In this document: one piece after another, positions 16,758-23,876 of the stretch
Layout of the letters: each line of letters begins with the position of its first letter
Numbering within the stretch: position 1 is the first letter of the stretch
Assembly: GCA_963662575.1 (NCBI GenBank)
Contig: OY759723.1
Span: forward strand, 2,108,001 to 2,172,000
Reading direction: 5' to 3'
DNA from: Bin5 sp963662575
Lineage (GTDB): Bacteria > Chloroflexota > Anaerolineae > Caldilineales > Caldilineaceae
DNA: 64,000 bases
Notes under the pieces: model-generated
Database searches by the model: none
What the model was told of the DNA's origin: nothing
What the model saw: only the letters and a program-made list of their open reading frames with translations
Position numbers and translations under genes: made by a program

Positions 16758-17996
16758 ATGCCATTTTCTCCCAAATCAATAATCAGCAAGGCCGTCCATG
16801 GCGGCGAAGCCCGCCGCTACGCCCCGCCCGCCAATCGCGTCGCCTCCGCGCCCGTCGTCGGCGGCATCATCCCTAGCATCGGCTACGTCTACGAAGACAC
16901 CGCCCACCTCGACAGCGCCCTCGGCGGCGACCCCGATCTCTACGTCTACGGCCGCTACGGCAATCCCACCGTGTCCGACTTTGAAAGAGCCATCGTCGAA
17001 TTGGAATGCCACGACATGCCCGACCGCGCCGGCCAACACTTCGCGCTTGCCACCGGCAGCGGCATGTCCGCCATTCACCTCGCCATGGCCGCCTGCGGTG
17101 TCCAGGCCGGCACCACCGTCGCCGCCGCCCAGGACTGCTACGGCGCCACCTATTCGCTCGTCGACAGTCTCTGGCCCCAATACGGCGTAAAAGGCGTCTT
17201 CGTCGATGCCACCGACCTCGATGCCGTCGCCCAAATGCTGGCCCAGGACGCGCCCGTCGTCCTCGTCGTCGAAACCATCTCCAATCCGCTTCTCAAAATT
17301 GTCGACATTCCCCGCCTGGCCGAGCTCTGCCGCGTCCACAACACGCTCCTCCTCGTCGACAACACCTTTGCCACCCCCATGCTCTTTCGCCCTCTCGCCC
17401 ACGGCGTAGACGTCGTCATTCACAGCGCCACCAAGTACATAGGCGGCCATGGCGATGTCCTCGGCGGCGTGGTTGCGGCCCGAAACGAGCTGCGTCCCGC
17501 CTTTTGGGACTTTCTCAAAAAGACCGGCGCCAACCTTGGCCCCCACGAAGCCTGGCTCCTCCACCGCGGCCTCAAGACCATGCCCCTGCGCGTAGAGCGC
17601 CAGTGCCGCAACGCCGCCGCTGTCGCCGAACAGCTGCGGAGCCATCCCGCCCTCGCCCACGTGCGCTATCCCGGCCTGCCCGACCATCCCCAACACCAGC
17701 TCGCCGGCCGCCTCTTTGACGAACGCGGCTATGGCGCCGTCGTCGCTATCGAACTGAAAGATGCCGGCCGCGCCGATGTCTTTCGCTTCCTCGAAGCCCT
17801 CCAGATGGTCCAACCGGCCACCACCGTCGGCGACATCTACTCACTCGTCCTCTACCCCAGCCATTCCTCCCACCGCGCCCTCTCCCCCGCCCAGCGCGCC
17901 GCCGTCGGCATCTCCGACGGCCTCGTCCGCCTCGCCGTCGGCGCCGAAGAACCGCAGGACATCGTCGCCGATATCTGCGCAGCCTTGGAAAGTTGA
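16758..17996 (+). CDS. Cys/Met-metabolism PLP-dependent enzyme (cystathionine gamma-synthase/lyase family)
   Basis: A 412-residue cytoplasmic fold-type I PLP enzyme. Family landmarks: YGRYGNPT (64-71), SGMSAIHLAM (phosphate-binding region near 101), VETISNPLLKI, Asp201 in LVDNTFATP (pyridine nitrogen), and the Schiff-base Lys226 in IHSATKYIGGHGD. The reaction could be cystathionine gamma-synthase, gamma-lyase, methionine gamma-lyase or O-acetylhomoserine sulfhydrylase; sequence alone does not settle it. No strong ribosome-binding site is seen before the ATG. Once the transposon that follows is removed, the next gene is ridA, about 310 bp away; RidA proteins clear reactive enamines formed by PLP lyases, which fits a lyase-type activity. 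Confidence 0.92.
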   Translation: MPFSPKSIISKAVHGGEARRYAPPANRVASAPVVGGIIPSIGYVYEDTAHLDSALGGDPDLYVYGRYGNPTVSDFERAIVELECHDMPDRAGQHFALATGSGMSAIHLAMAACGVQAGTTVAAAQDCYGATYSLVDSLWPQYGVKGVFVDATDLDAVAQMLAQDAPVVLVVETISNPLLKIVDIPRLAELCRVHNTLLLVDNTFATPMLFRPLAHGVDVVIHSATKYIGGHGDVLGGVVAARNELRPAFWDFLKKTGANLGPHEAWLLHRGLKTMPLRVERQCRNAAAVAEQLRSHPALAHVRYPGLPDHPQHQLAGRLFDERGYGAVVAIELKDAGRADVFRFLEALQMVQPATTVGDIYSLVLYPSHSSHRALSPAQRAAVGISDGLVRLAVGAEEPQDIVADICAALES

Positions 17997-18054
17997 CCTA
18001 TAGTATTCAGTATTGCGTCAACCACCTCGTCCCAATGAGGCGACTAAGAACCCA

Positions 18055-18062
18055 AAATCAAA
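18055..18062. repeat. Target-site duplication, left copy (AAATCAAA)
   Basis: The 8 bp immediately outside the left terminal inverted repeat are repeated exactly at 22994-23001. An 8-bp duplication is the length known for IS1595-family insertion. Confidence 0.9.
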
Positions 18063-18087
18063 GGGGATTATATACTTGACTCAGCAA
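18063..18087 (+). repeat. Left terminal inverted repeat
   Basis: GGGGATTATATACTTGACTC followed by AGCAA. It is the inverse of 22969-22993 with a single mismatch at the fourth base. It also contains the -35 box of the transposase promoter. Confidence 0.93.
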
Positions 18088-18104
18088 GATTTCTGTGCTA
18101 TACT
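18076..18104 (+). promoter_or_regulatory. Transposase promoter with its -35 box inside the inverted repeat
   Basis: TTGACT (18076-18081) lies within the left inverted repeat, followed by a 17-bp spacer and TATACT (18099-18104). It reads into the transposase at 18145. A promoter overlapping the terminal repeat is a common insertion-sequence arrangement that lets transposase binding repress its own gene. Confidence 0.7.
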
Positions 18105-18144
18105 GTAGTTAATGATACGAAACAAGGCACAAGGAGTTAAGCGA

Positions 18145-19161
18145 ATGAGCGACAAGTACGGCGGAACAATCAGCACTTTCGAGTTCTTCAACCGCTACCC
18201 GAACGAGCAGGCGGCCATTGACGATATTGAGGCTCGCCGGTGGGCAGATGTCGTTACCTGCCCCTACTGCGAGGGCGACAGAACCACCCGAATGAAGAAG
18301 TCCAACTATCACCAGTGCAACCACAAGGAATGCCGCAAGCAGTTCACGGTCAGGACCGGCACAATCTTTGAACGCTCCCACATTCCCCTGCACAAGTGGC
18401 TGTACGCCATGTATCTGCTTCAGACGGCTCGTAAGGGCATCAGCAGTATGCAGCTATCCAAAGAACTGGGCATCACTCAGAAGTCGGCCTGGTTCCTGCT
18501 GCATCGGCTCAGAGAAGCTTTCGACATTGAGGCCGTGCGCATGGATGGGGAAGTCGAGATAGACGAAACCTACATCGGCGGCAAAGAGGCCAACAAGCAC
18601 GAATCAAAGAAGCTGAACGCCGGGCGCGGCACTGTAGGCAAGCAGGCGGTGTTGGGAATGAGAGAGCGCGAAGGACGGGTAACGGCCAAGCCGATTGACG
18701 ACACTGGTTCAAAGACGATTCAAGCGGAAGTCCTGAACACGGTTGAACAGGGCGCAACGCTCTATACGGACGAACACGGCGCATACATGGGCCTGGATGC
18801 CCTGTACGAGCACGAGGCGGTCAAGCACAGTGCAAAGGAGTTCGTGAACCACATGGCGCACACGAACGGCATTGAGAGCGTCTGGGCGGTGCTGAAGCGG
18901 GGCTACAACGGCGTCTATCATCAATGGAGCAAGAAGCATATGCGCCGATACGTCAATGAGTTCGTGTTCAGGCTGAACGAGGGCAATGTGAAGAATCACA
19001 CGATGGTGCGACTCGACCACATTATCCGCAACGCGGTTGGCAAGAGGCTGACCTACGAGGAGTTGACGCGAAAAAAATACAGGTCCGTCGATAGCATCGA
19101 CGGACCTGTATTTTGCTCAATAGCCTACTTAAATTGGTCTAGAGGTATCTCGGATTTATGA
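18145..19161 (+). CDS. IS1595-family (ISXO2-like) transposase
   Basis: A 338-residue DDE-type transposase. The start at 18145 (MSDKYGGTIS) follows AAGGAG at 18131; the earlier ATG at 18112 lies too close to the -10 box. The N-terminal zinc-ribbon is CPYCEGDRTTRMKKSNYHQCNHKECRKQF read in part as CPYC and HKEC. Next comes the HTH-like LSKELGITQKSAWFLLHRLREAF, then the catalytic domain with GEVEIDETYIGGK (first Asp), LYTDEHGAYMGL (second Asp) and NGIESVWAVLKRGYNGVYH (the Asn-Glu region typical of ISXO2). The frame runs through a terminator-like hairpin at 19074, so the last 30 or so residues after LTYEEL look like read-through tail. Confidence 0.93.
   Translation: MSDKYGGTISTFEFFNRYPNEQAAIDDIEARRWADVVTCPYCEGDRTTRMKKSNYHQCNHKECRKQFTVRTGTIFERSHIPLHKWLYAMYLLQTARKGISSMQLSKELGITQKSAWFLLHRLREAFDIEAVRMDGEVEIDETYIGGKEANKHESKKLNAGRGTVGKQAVLGMREREGRVTAKPIDDTGSKTIQAEVLNTVEQGATLYTDEHGAYMGLDALYEHEAVKHSAKEFVNHMAHTNGIESVWAVLKRGYNGVYHQWSKKHMRRYVNEFVFRLNEGNVKNHTMVRLDHIIRNAVGKRLTYEELTRKKYRSVDSIDGPVFCSIAYLNWSRGISDL
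19074..19114. terminator. Bidirectional intrinsic terminator inside the transposon
   Basis: A perfect 19-bp stem (19074-19092 with 19096-19114) and a 3-nt loop AGC, with an A-run on the left and a T-run on the right, so it can stop transcripts in both directions. It lies where the plus-strand transposase meets the minus-strand cargo operon, and overlaps the final codons of the transposase frame. Confidence 0.88.
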
Positions 19162-19366
19162 CTTATGATGTCGAAAATGTCGGAGGTGATCACAGGTTTG
19201 TTTGGTACCAGAATCGTCGTGGTCTGGACGTCCGGGCTGCCATTGGCGTCGTCTTTTCCCATCACGATAAACTTGATGTTTCGTCTGACTTCGTGACTTC
19301 GTGATAGCCATTTTGACACAAAACACGACAGATTCTTTCTGTGGATTCTGAAGTTTGGTCAGGCAT
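19125..19366 (-). pseudogene. HicA-like toxin gene, frameshifted by an 8-bp tandem duplication
   Basis: Translation from the ATG at 19366 gives MPDQTSESTERICRVLCQNG followed by YHEV, resembling a HicA N-terminus, then stops at 19262. A second frame, openable from a GTG at 19319, carries the matching C-terminal half: NIKFIVMGKDD, TTTILVPNKPVITSDIFDII, ending PLDQFK. At the junction ACTTCGTG is present twice in tandem (19288-19295 and 19296-19303). Removing one copy restores a single frame of about 76 residues reading GYHEVRRNIKFIVMGKDD. HicA toxins are small mRNA interferases with a dsRBD-like fold. The canonical GSH motif is not clear here, so the family call is moderate. The ATG overlaps the stop of hicB by 8 bp. 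Confidence 0.65.
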
Positions 19367-19652
19367 AGGCCAAACTGATCTCTCCTGCAATCATTTCTTC
19401 AGATGCACATTCTGAATTGGGAGAAAAGGTTGGCTTAAGCCACGCCTCGGGCTCAGGACAGGGTTCAATTTGAGACAGATAACTCATTATTTCGGAGTGC
19501 GAAGCACAGTCAAAGAATAGTCTAAGTGCTTCCAAAAGATCGTCATAAGCTTCCTGCTCGGTTTCTCCCTGACTCTTGATGTCAAAAGGGGGACAGTGGC
19601 CTATGTACCAGCCTTCATGTTCGTAAACCTCAACAGATAGCTTCCATTGCAT
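19359..19652 (-). CDS. hicB: HicB-like antitoxin
   Basis: A 97-residue protein with the HicB partial RNase-H-like fold: MQWKLSVEVYEHEGWYIGHC and then FDIKSQGETEQEAYDDLLEALRLFF. An AAGGAGGA ribosome-binding site lies 9 bp upstream of the ATG. No C-terminal helix-turn-helix is seen; the tail (PEAWLKPTFSPNSECASEEM) is probably disordered. In hicBA order it precedes and overlaps the broken hicA. HicB normally binds and neutralises HicA. The antitoxin is intact while the toxin is broken, so the pair is presumably inactive as an addiction module. Confidence 0.75.
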   Translation of the reverse strand: MQWKLSVEVYEHEGWYIGHCPPFDIKSQGETEQEAYDDLLEALRLFFDCASHSEIMSYLSQIEPCPEPEAWLKPTFSPNSECASEEMIAGEISLAYA

Positions 19653-19756
19653 GATAGTGCATTCCTCCTTAAGCGAATGTTGGTTGTTTGCAAGCGGTCA
19701 ACCTACGATTAGTTGACTCTGGGATTCTATTAGGACGAAAAAGACGTGTGCTCCGT

Positions 19757-20515
19757 TCATTGTGGCACTGGAGGTTCATCTGGTGCCGTCCTGTCCCTGT
19801 CGAAAAGCACTTCCCGGTACCTCTCAAGATGTTTTATCGCGCTTTCGACGTTTTCCAAGTGCCCATCCAATTTGTCTTGCCCTAAGCGCTGTACGCGCCA
19901 CTTGTTTTGCTCATTTTTCCCCAATACTGCGATCTGAATAGGTCCCGCAACACCCATCGGTGCCATTTCGCAACCCAGAGTTAGAACCATTGCCGCGGCA
20001 AAAACACCTTCTTGGCGATTGGGGGGAGCATCACCCCAGAAAACCCTACGCATAAAACCAAGCAGTGGGTCAGCGACTGTTTGGCCTGATCCCATTGAAA
20101 CGTACCAACAATCCTTATCTTTTATCTCCGGCTGAAATGTGTCAAGACTAAACTCTATGAGAGTCGGGGCATTCCTACATGATAAGGCAACAAGTGCACC
20201 GTATCGGCCGGGTGAAGAAAAAGTACTCTTGAAATTCTCTATTGCTCCTCGTGCAAGGGTCTCGCCGGCCTGGATAGCATTCAGGCTACTGAAGTTGCTG
20301 TTGGCGCCAGTCTTCTGCTCGACAACGTAATTAAACCTCTGCCCAAGCCCAACCTCTCCAGTGCCAGCAATTATGATGCTATCTCTAATGACAGAAATTT
20401 TTTCCCGCAATGGCTGCGCTATGGTTGCATGATGTTCATTTGTCCCGAATGTCAATGCACTGTCGCTGCCAATGACGACACAATCCTCACATAATATCCC
20501 AACGATAAGCGTCAT
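19757..20515 (-). CDS. Stand-alone proteasome-beta/HslV-like Ntn hydrolase
   Basis: A 252-residue protein resembling the Ntn-hydrolase fold of proteasome beta subunits. It begins MTLIVGILCEDCVVIGSDSA. Removing Met1 would expose Thr as the N-terminal nucleophile without a propeptide. Counting that Thr as 1, Asp falls at 17, exactly the proteasomal catalytic Asp17, and the Lys of REKISVI (Lys38) fits the Lys33 position after a short insertion. SIIIAGTGEVGLGQ matches the following strand-turn. A substrate-specific region and a Pro-rich C-terminus (TAPDEPPVPQ) follow. The start overlaps the stop of the Panacea-domain gene by 4 bp, so the two are translationally coupled. The target is unknown; a protease acting in defence or as a toxin is an inference. 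Confidence 0.75.
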   Translation of the reverse strand: MTLIVGILCEDCVVIGSDSALTFGTNEHHATIAQPLREKISVIRDSIIIAGTGEVGLGQRFNYVVEQKTGANSNFSSLNAIQAGETLARGAIENFKSTFSSPGRYGALVALSCRNAPTLIEFSLDTFQPEIKDKDCWYVSMGSGQTVADPLLGFMRRVFWGDAPPNRQEGVFAAAMVLTLGCEMAPMGVAGPIQIAVLGKNEQNKWRVQRLGQDKLDGHLENVESAIKHLERYREVLFDRDRTAPDEPPVPQ

Positions 20516-20952
20516 GCAGGTGCCTGTACGAACACACTGTTTTCCTTCATATCTGGATACTTACTGTAAATGGCCGACACAAGTTGCGAAAAAGATAGAG
20601 CACGGACCCATTCCGCAACGTTACATACATACTGCTCTATGGGATCGTCTAACTCAGAAAGTGCGTCTCGACCGATCTCTAGCCCTTGATCAGTCAATCT
20701 GTATTTTCGGCGACCGAGATTTTCTATCTCTAAGACCTCCACTAGCCCATCTCTCTGCATACTCTCCAGTTCTTGATACACAGCACTGTCGAATGGTCCA
20801 TAGTCATATGGCACGAATTCGAAATGTTGCCCCCCGATTTGTTCTCCAATGTTCCTATCCAAAAGAAAGAAAAGCTTTTGGACTTGCACAGGGCTAAAGC
20901 TCCCTGTACCGGCTGGACACATTGAAGCAAGCATGAATCTCCGCCTATCCAT
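20512..20952 (-). CDS. Panacea/SocA-like (DUF4065-type) domain protein
   Basis: A 146-residue protein. The segment SPVQVQKLFFLLDRN, then FEFVPYDYGPFDSAVYQELE and RDGLVEV, matches the Panacea/SocA antitoxin domain, whose signature is a Tyr-x-Tyr-Gly-Pro-Phe turn followed by a helix. A wing-like RKYRLTDQGLEIG and a C-terminal helix LVSAIYSKYPDMKENSVF follow. A GAGGAG ribosome-binding site lies 6 bp upstream. Panacea domains are known as promiscuous antitoxins paired with varied toxins encoded next to them. Here the overlapping partner is the Ntn hydrolase, which is not a partner I know for this domain. The gene starts 30 bp after the methyltransferase stop. Confidence 0.78.
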   Translation of the reverse strand: MDRRRFMLASMCPAGTGSFSPVQVQKLFFLLDRNIGEQIGGQHFEFVPYDYGPFDSAVYQELESMQRDGLVEVLEIENLGRRKYRLTDQGLEIGRDALSELDDPIEQYVCNVAEWVRALSFSQLVSAIYSKYPDMKENSVFVQAPA

Positions 20953-20981
20953 AGTCAGCTCCTCAATGAGTGTAAGTTCGT

Positions 20982-22568
20982 CTAGGCTATAAGCCTAGCG
21001 CCCTGTCGTCGAAGTCCGTAAAGTGGTAAATCCAAAGGCACGTTTGCCAGCAGGTTTTCTACACTATAACCTTGAATAACTGGATAAGTTCCCAAAGCAT
21101 CTCGGAACATCTCACGACTGCGCTGGTTATCCACTGTCCGCATATATTTGTCAAAACAGACCATCACTCCGGCAGTCACCTCAAAGCGGTCTACGGTAGT
21201 TCGCAAGGCACGCACGGCGTCTGGGGTTACGTGCCCACCCTTCACCTGTACAATTGCGTATTCCGGCTTTAGCTTCTTTTCAGTTCGGATACGATAGAAT
21301 TTCAGCACGCCGTCCACGCCGCCATCTGCGCCAGGCGTTCCGGGATCGTGGAACATGCCCTCAGCTCCGATATGACCACATACCCACTTCTCAAATTCAA
21401 ACTTATTTCGCTGGGAAAGAGTGCGAGCATCGTCAACGGTTAAAGGTATCTCTCCCTCCATGGAAATTGCATCCTTATCCAATAGAGGAAAGGCTCGCAA
21501 CAGTCGTTCTCTAATCAATCCTGTAGAGAAAGATGATATGTCAATTCCTATCCAGCGACGCCCCAGCTTCTCGGCAGCGTGGACAGTAGTCCCACAGCCA
21601 CAGAACGGGTCCAGGACAAGATCACCTTCATTACTGCTTGCGCCGACAATACGTTCCAGCAGGGCTTCGGGTTTTTGCGTAGGGTAGCCAAGACGCTCCT
21701 CGTGCCAAGACCGTAGGGCCTCAATGTCTGTCCAAATATCTTGTGCCTTCAAGCCTTTCGATTCGTCCAAGTAACGTTTTCTTCTGGCGATTCCATTCTT
21801 AGTGTAAAACACCTTGTCCTCAAAATCTAACCTTTCCATCGAATTCTGAGGAACACGCCAAATACGAGTGACTCCCTTCCACTCGTACTCATACCCCCCG
21901 CCTTGAAGGCCAGCGGCACTGAGGTCGCCTGACATCCATCGTCTTCCATCTGGGTCTTCGTAGCGATAGTACTTCTCTACATAGTCATCATCATATGGCT
22001 GATAAGTCTGATTCCAGACTCCCTTGTTGCTGCGGGTGTAGTAGAGAATCACGTCGTGGGACCTACCATATCTGCGAGCATCACTGTGTCCCGACGTTCG
22101 TTTCCATATGATCTCATTCTTGTAAAATTTCTGACCGAAAACCGCATCCATCACAAGTTTCAAATAATGGCTGGCCGTGGAATCGCAATGCAGATATATG
22201 CTTCCCGTCTTTTTGAGAACACGACGCATGGCATACAGACGAACTGCCATGTTGATCAGATAGGCTCCCAAGTTAGTAGAACCCTGATCAATCCTTTGAG
22301 CAAAACGTACTATGTCGGCAAGAGCGCGTGTGCGAGGATCAGCGGTCAACTCTTCTAACTGTTCTGTATTTTCGTCCGTCCAGTGCCAAGTGTCGTCGAA
22401 GGCTTCCACCGGACTAGCAGTTTTGTACTTCCCTTTGAAAGGAAGATTGTACTGACTATTAGAGTTGAACGGAGGGTCCAGGTAGATCAGGTCCACCGAC
22501 TCATCCGGCAGCGCGTCCCTGTCGTTCAACACCTTGAGGCAGTCAGAGGCGTACAGTATTCGGTTCAT
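20982..22568 (-). CDS. DNA methyltransferase fused to Mrr-like restriction endonuclease domain
   Basis: A 528-residue protein from the ATG at 22568 (MNRILYASDCLKVLND); earlier in-frame starts up to 22709 overlap the preceding small gene. Motif IV DPPF lies at residues 31-34 and motif I DPFCGCGTT at 320-328, the beta-class order with the target-recognition region between. The C-terminal part (about 390-528) has GADGGVDG (413-420) and QVKGG (441-445), the pattern of the Mrr/PD-(D/E)XK nuclease core. The protein may thus both modify and cut the same site, like type IIG enzymes, though these have a different domain order. Methylation type (N6-adenine or N4-cytosine) and site are not readable. Confidence 0.88.
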   Translation of the reverse strand: MNRILYASDCLKVLNDRDALPDESVDLIYLDPPFNSNSQYNLPFKGKYKTASPVEAFDDTWHWTDENTEQLEELTADPRTRALADIVRFAQRIDQGSTNLGAYLINMAVRLYAMRRVLKKTGSIYLHCDSTASHYLKLVMDAVFGQKFYKNEIIWKRTSGHSDARRYGRSHDVILYYTRSNKGVWNQTYQPYDDDYVEKYYRYEDPDGRRWMSGDLSAAGLQGGGYEYEWKGVTRIWRVPQNSMERLDFEDKVFYTKNGIARRKRYLDESKGLKAQDIWTDIEALRSWHEERLGYPTQKPEALLERIVGASSNEGDLVLDPFCGCGTTVHAAEKLGRRWIGIDISSFSTGLIRERLLRAFPLLDKDAISMEGEIPLTVDDARTLSQRNKFEFEKWVCGHIGAEGMFHDPGTPGADGGVDGVLKFYRIRTEKKLKPEYAIVQVKGGHVTPDAVRALRTTVDRFEVTAGVMVCFDKYMRTVDNQRSREMFRDALGTYPVIQGYSVENLLANVPLDLPLYGLRRQGARLIA

Positions 22569-22581
22569 GGTGTTGGCTAAA

Positions 22582-22749
22582 TCAGCGAGCGGCAGGCTGT
22601 GCTGCGCTCTTGACTGCTTTAGAAGGCCGGGGTTGCCTTGCCTTACGCTGCTTCTTCTGTTTGGTCTTGGGAGACGCAGGAAGGGCAAGAACCTTGTCAA
22701 TGGCGGCATTCATCTGCGCCATATCGACCTTGTTATCTGGACTTTGCAT
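22582..22749 (-). CDS. Small Lys/Arg-rich protein leading the cargo operon
   Basis: A 55-residue protein starting MQSPDNKVDMAQMNAAIDKV, followed by a Lys/Arg/Gln/Ala-rich tail (KTKQKKQRKARQPRPSK) that could bind nucleic acid. The start at 22749 is chosen because AAGGAG lies 7 bp upstream; an earlier ATG at 22770 has none. It ends 13 bp before the methyltransferase start, so it is the first gene of the cargo transcript. No family is recognised; a regulator or accessory of the methyltransferase is possible. Confidence 0.55.
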   Translation of the reverse strand: MQSPDNKVDMAQMNAAIDKVLALPASPKTKQKKQRKARQPRPSKAVKSAAQPAAR

Positions 22750-22968
22750 TGTTCGCTCCTTCGGAGACAATGGGGAGGGCCAAAGACCCAGCTATTATGT
22801 TGTGGAATAATTGTATGAAAATGCGGGATTCGGGAGTTATCCCCAGCTTTCGGTGAGTATTCAACGACTTTTGCACGACTTTTTCACCATTCTACACTTG
22901 TTGTATATACGACACAAATCCAGTGCACAGGCTCGCAAATTCTCCAAACGCGCCGAAATGTCGCTCTT

Positions 22969-22993
22969 TTGCTGAGTCAAGTATATAATTCCC
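22969..22993 (-). repeat. Right terminal inverted repeat
   Basis: TTGCTGAGTCAAGTATATAA followed by TTCCC, the inverse of the left end with one mismatch. The space from 22750 to this repeat has no gene and should hold the promoter of the cargo operon; no convincing -35/-10 pair was found. Confidence 0.93.
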
Positions 22994-23001
22994 AAATCAA
23001 A
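22994..23001. repeat. Target-site duplication, right copy (AAATCAAA)
   Basis: Identical to 18055-18062 and directly abutting the right inverted repeat. Confidence 0.9.
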
Positions 23002-23116
23002 GACCTAAGACGCCAAACCAAAGCCCCAAGACTACCAAACTTACCTATTGGCTATTTGGAATCTCAACCCACTGTCAAGACAAGTACATTAAAGTCCTGA
23101 AAACCAATTATTGGAA

Positions 23117-23145
23117 TTTGACAAGTCCTGTAGGATAGAATACAA
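23117..23145 (+). promoter_or_regulatory. Sigma70-type promoter for ridA
   Basis: A perfect TTGACA (23117-23122), a 17-bp spacer, and TACAAT (23140-23145), about 100 bp upstream of the ridA start. It lies outside the transposon, so ridA expression should survive the insertion. Confidence 0.75.
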
Positions 23146-23247
23146 TTGCCGACAACTTTGTTTTCATCCCGGATGCAGTCACGGTTTGCCGGGTGAATGC
23201 AACTCCTGAAAGGAAATGATTCAGCAGCTTTTGCGCTGATACCCTGC

Positions 23248-23628
23248 ATGACACAAACAACCATTCTCACCGAGAAAGCCCCAGCCGCAGTCGGTCCCTA
23301 CTCCCAGGCCGTCGCGACAGAACAACTAATATTCACTTCGGGTCAGATCGGAATCCATCCTCTGACCGGTCAACTACGACCAGGCATCGTCGAACAGACC
23401 CACCAAGTGCTGGGAAATCTCGCCGCCGTCCTCGACGCGGCCGATTCCAGTATGGGCCATATCGTCAAAACAACGATATTTCTGACCGACATCGCCGAAT
23501 TCTCCACTGTGAACGAGATCTATGCACAGGCGTTCCAGGATGAACCTCCTGCACGGAGCACTGTGCAAGTAGCCGCACTGCCACTCGGCGCATTGATCGA
23601 GATCGAGGCGATCGCTCTGCGCGCTTGA
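23248..23628 (+). CDS. ridA: RidA-family enamine/imine deaminase
   Basis: A 126-residue protein of normal RidA length. The start at 23248 gives MTQTTILTEKAPAAVGPYSQ, the typical N-terminus; an ATG at 23197 would add 17 nonconserved residues. Landmarks are GPYSQAV, FTSGQIGI, the segment around VVKTTIFLTDI-like (IVKTTIFLTDIAEF), and the active-site Arg with the C-terminal Glu in RSTVQVAALPLGALIEIEAIA. RidA hydrolyses reactive 2-aminoacrylate and related imines made by PLP enzymes. The PLP enzyme gene lies upstream beyond the transposon. Confidence 0.93.
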   Translation: MTQTTILTEKAPAAVGPYSQAVATEQLIFTSGQIGIHPLTGQLRPGIVEQTHQVLGNLAAVLDAADSSMGHIVKTTIFLTDIAEFSTVNEIYAQAFQDEPPARSTVQVAALPLGALIEIEAIALRA

Positions 23629-23876
23629 GCAACATCCGCTGGCGAACTGCAGTACTTTTCCACACAGAAGACAAAGATAGTCTTCGTCCCCCTTTATACC
23701 GTTCCGAGTAGTGCATGCCCATGGCTTGTACTCATACGAATGGAATTTAACGCGCCAGGGGCGGGCTGGATGGCGCCTAAGCAAATTCAAAACATCGTTG
23801 CGTTCGATTGCGCAACGTCAATATCAGAGTTTCTTACCGTGAAAATCATTATTTTATTGGAGGAAGTAAGACAGTC

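Larger units (their letters stand above)
18063..22993. mobile_element. IS1595/ISXO2-like passenger-carrying transposon, complete (4,931 bp)
   Basis: Bounded by 25-bp terminal inverted repeats (18063-18087 and 22969-22993, 24 of 25 positions matching) and a perfect 8-bp target duplication. Contents: a plus-strand ISXO2-type transposase at the left end, then minus-strand cargo. The cargo order in transcription is small basic protein, methyltransferase-endonuclease fusion, Panacea-domain protein, Ntn hydrolase, HicB, broken hicA. The cargo is visibly AT-richer than the host genes on either side. Intact ends, an intact transposase frame and an unmutated duplication point to recent insertion. IS1595 members that carry passenger genes are known; this cargo set is not one I recognise. 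Confidence 0.93.

Noticed and set aside
19125..19319. A stand-alone 64-codon gene from the GTG at 19319
   Set aside because: The GTG has no ribosome-binding site, and the frame is better explained as the 3' half of the frameshifted hicA.
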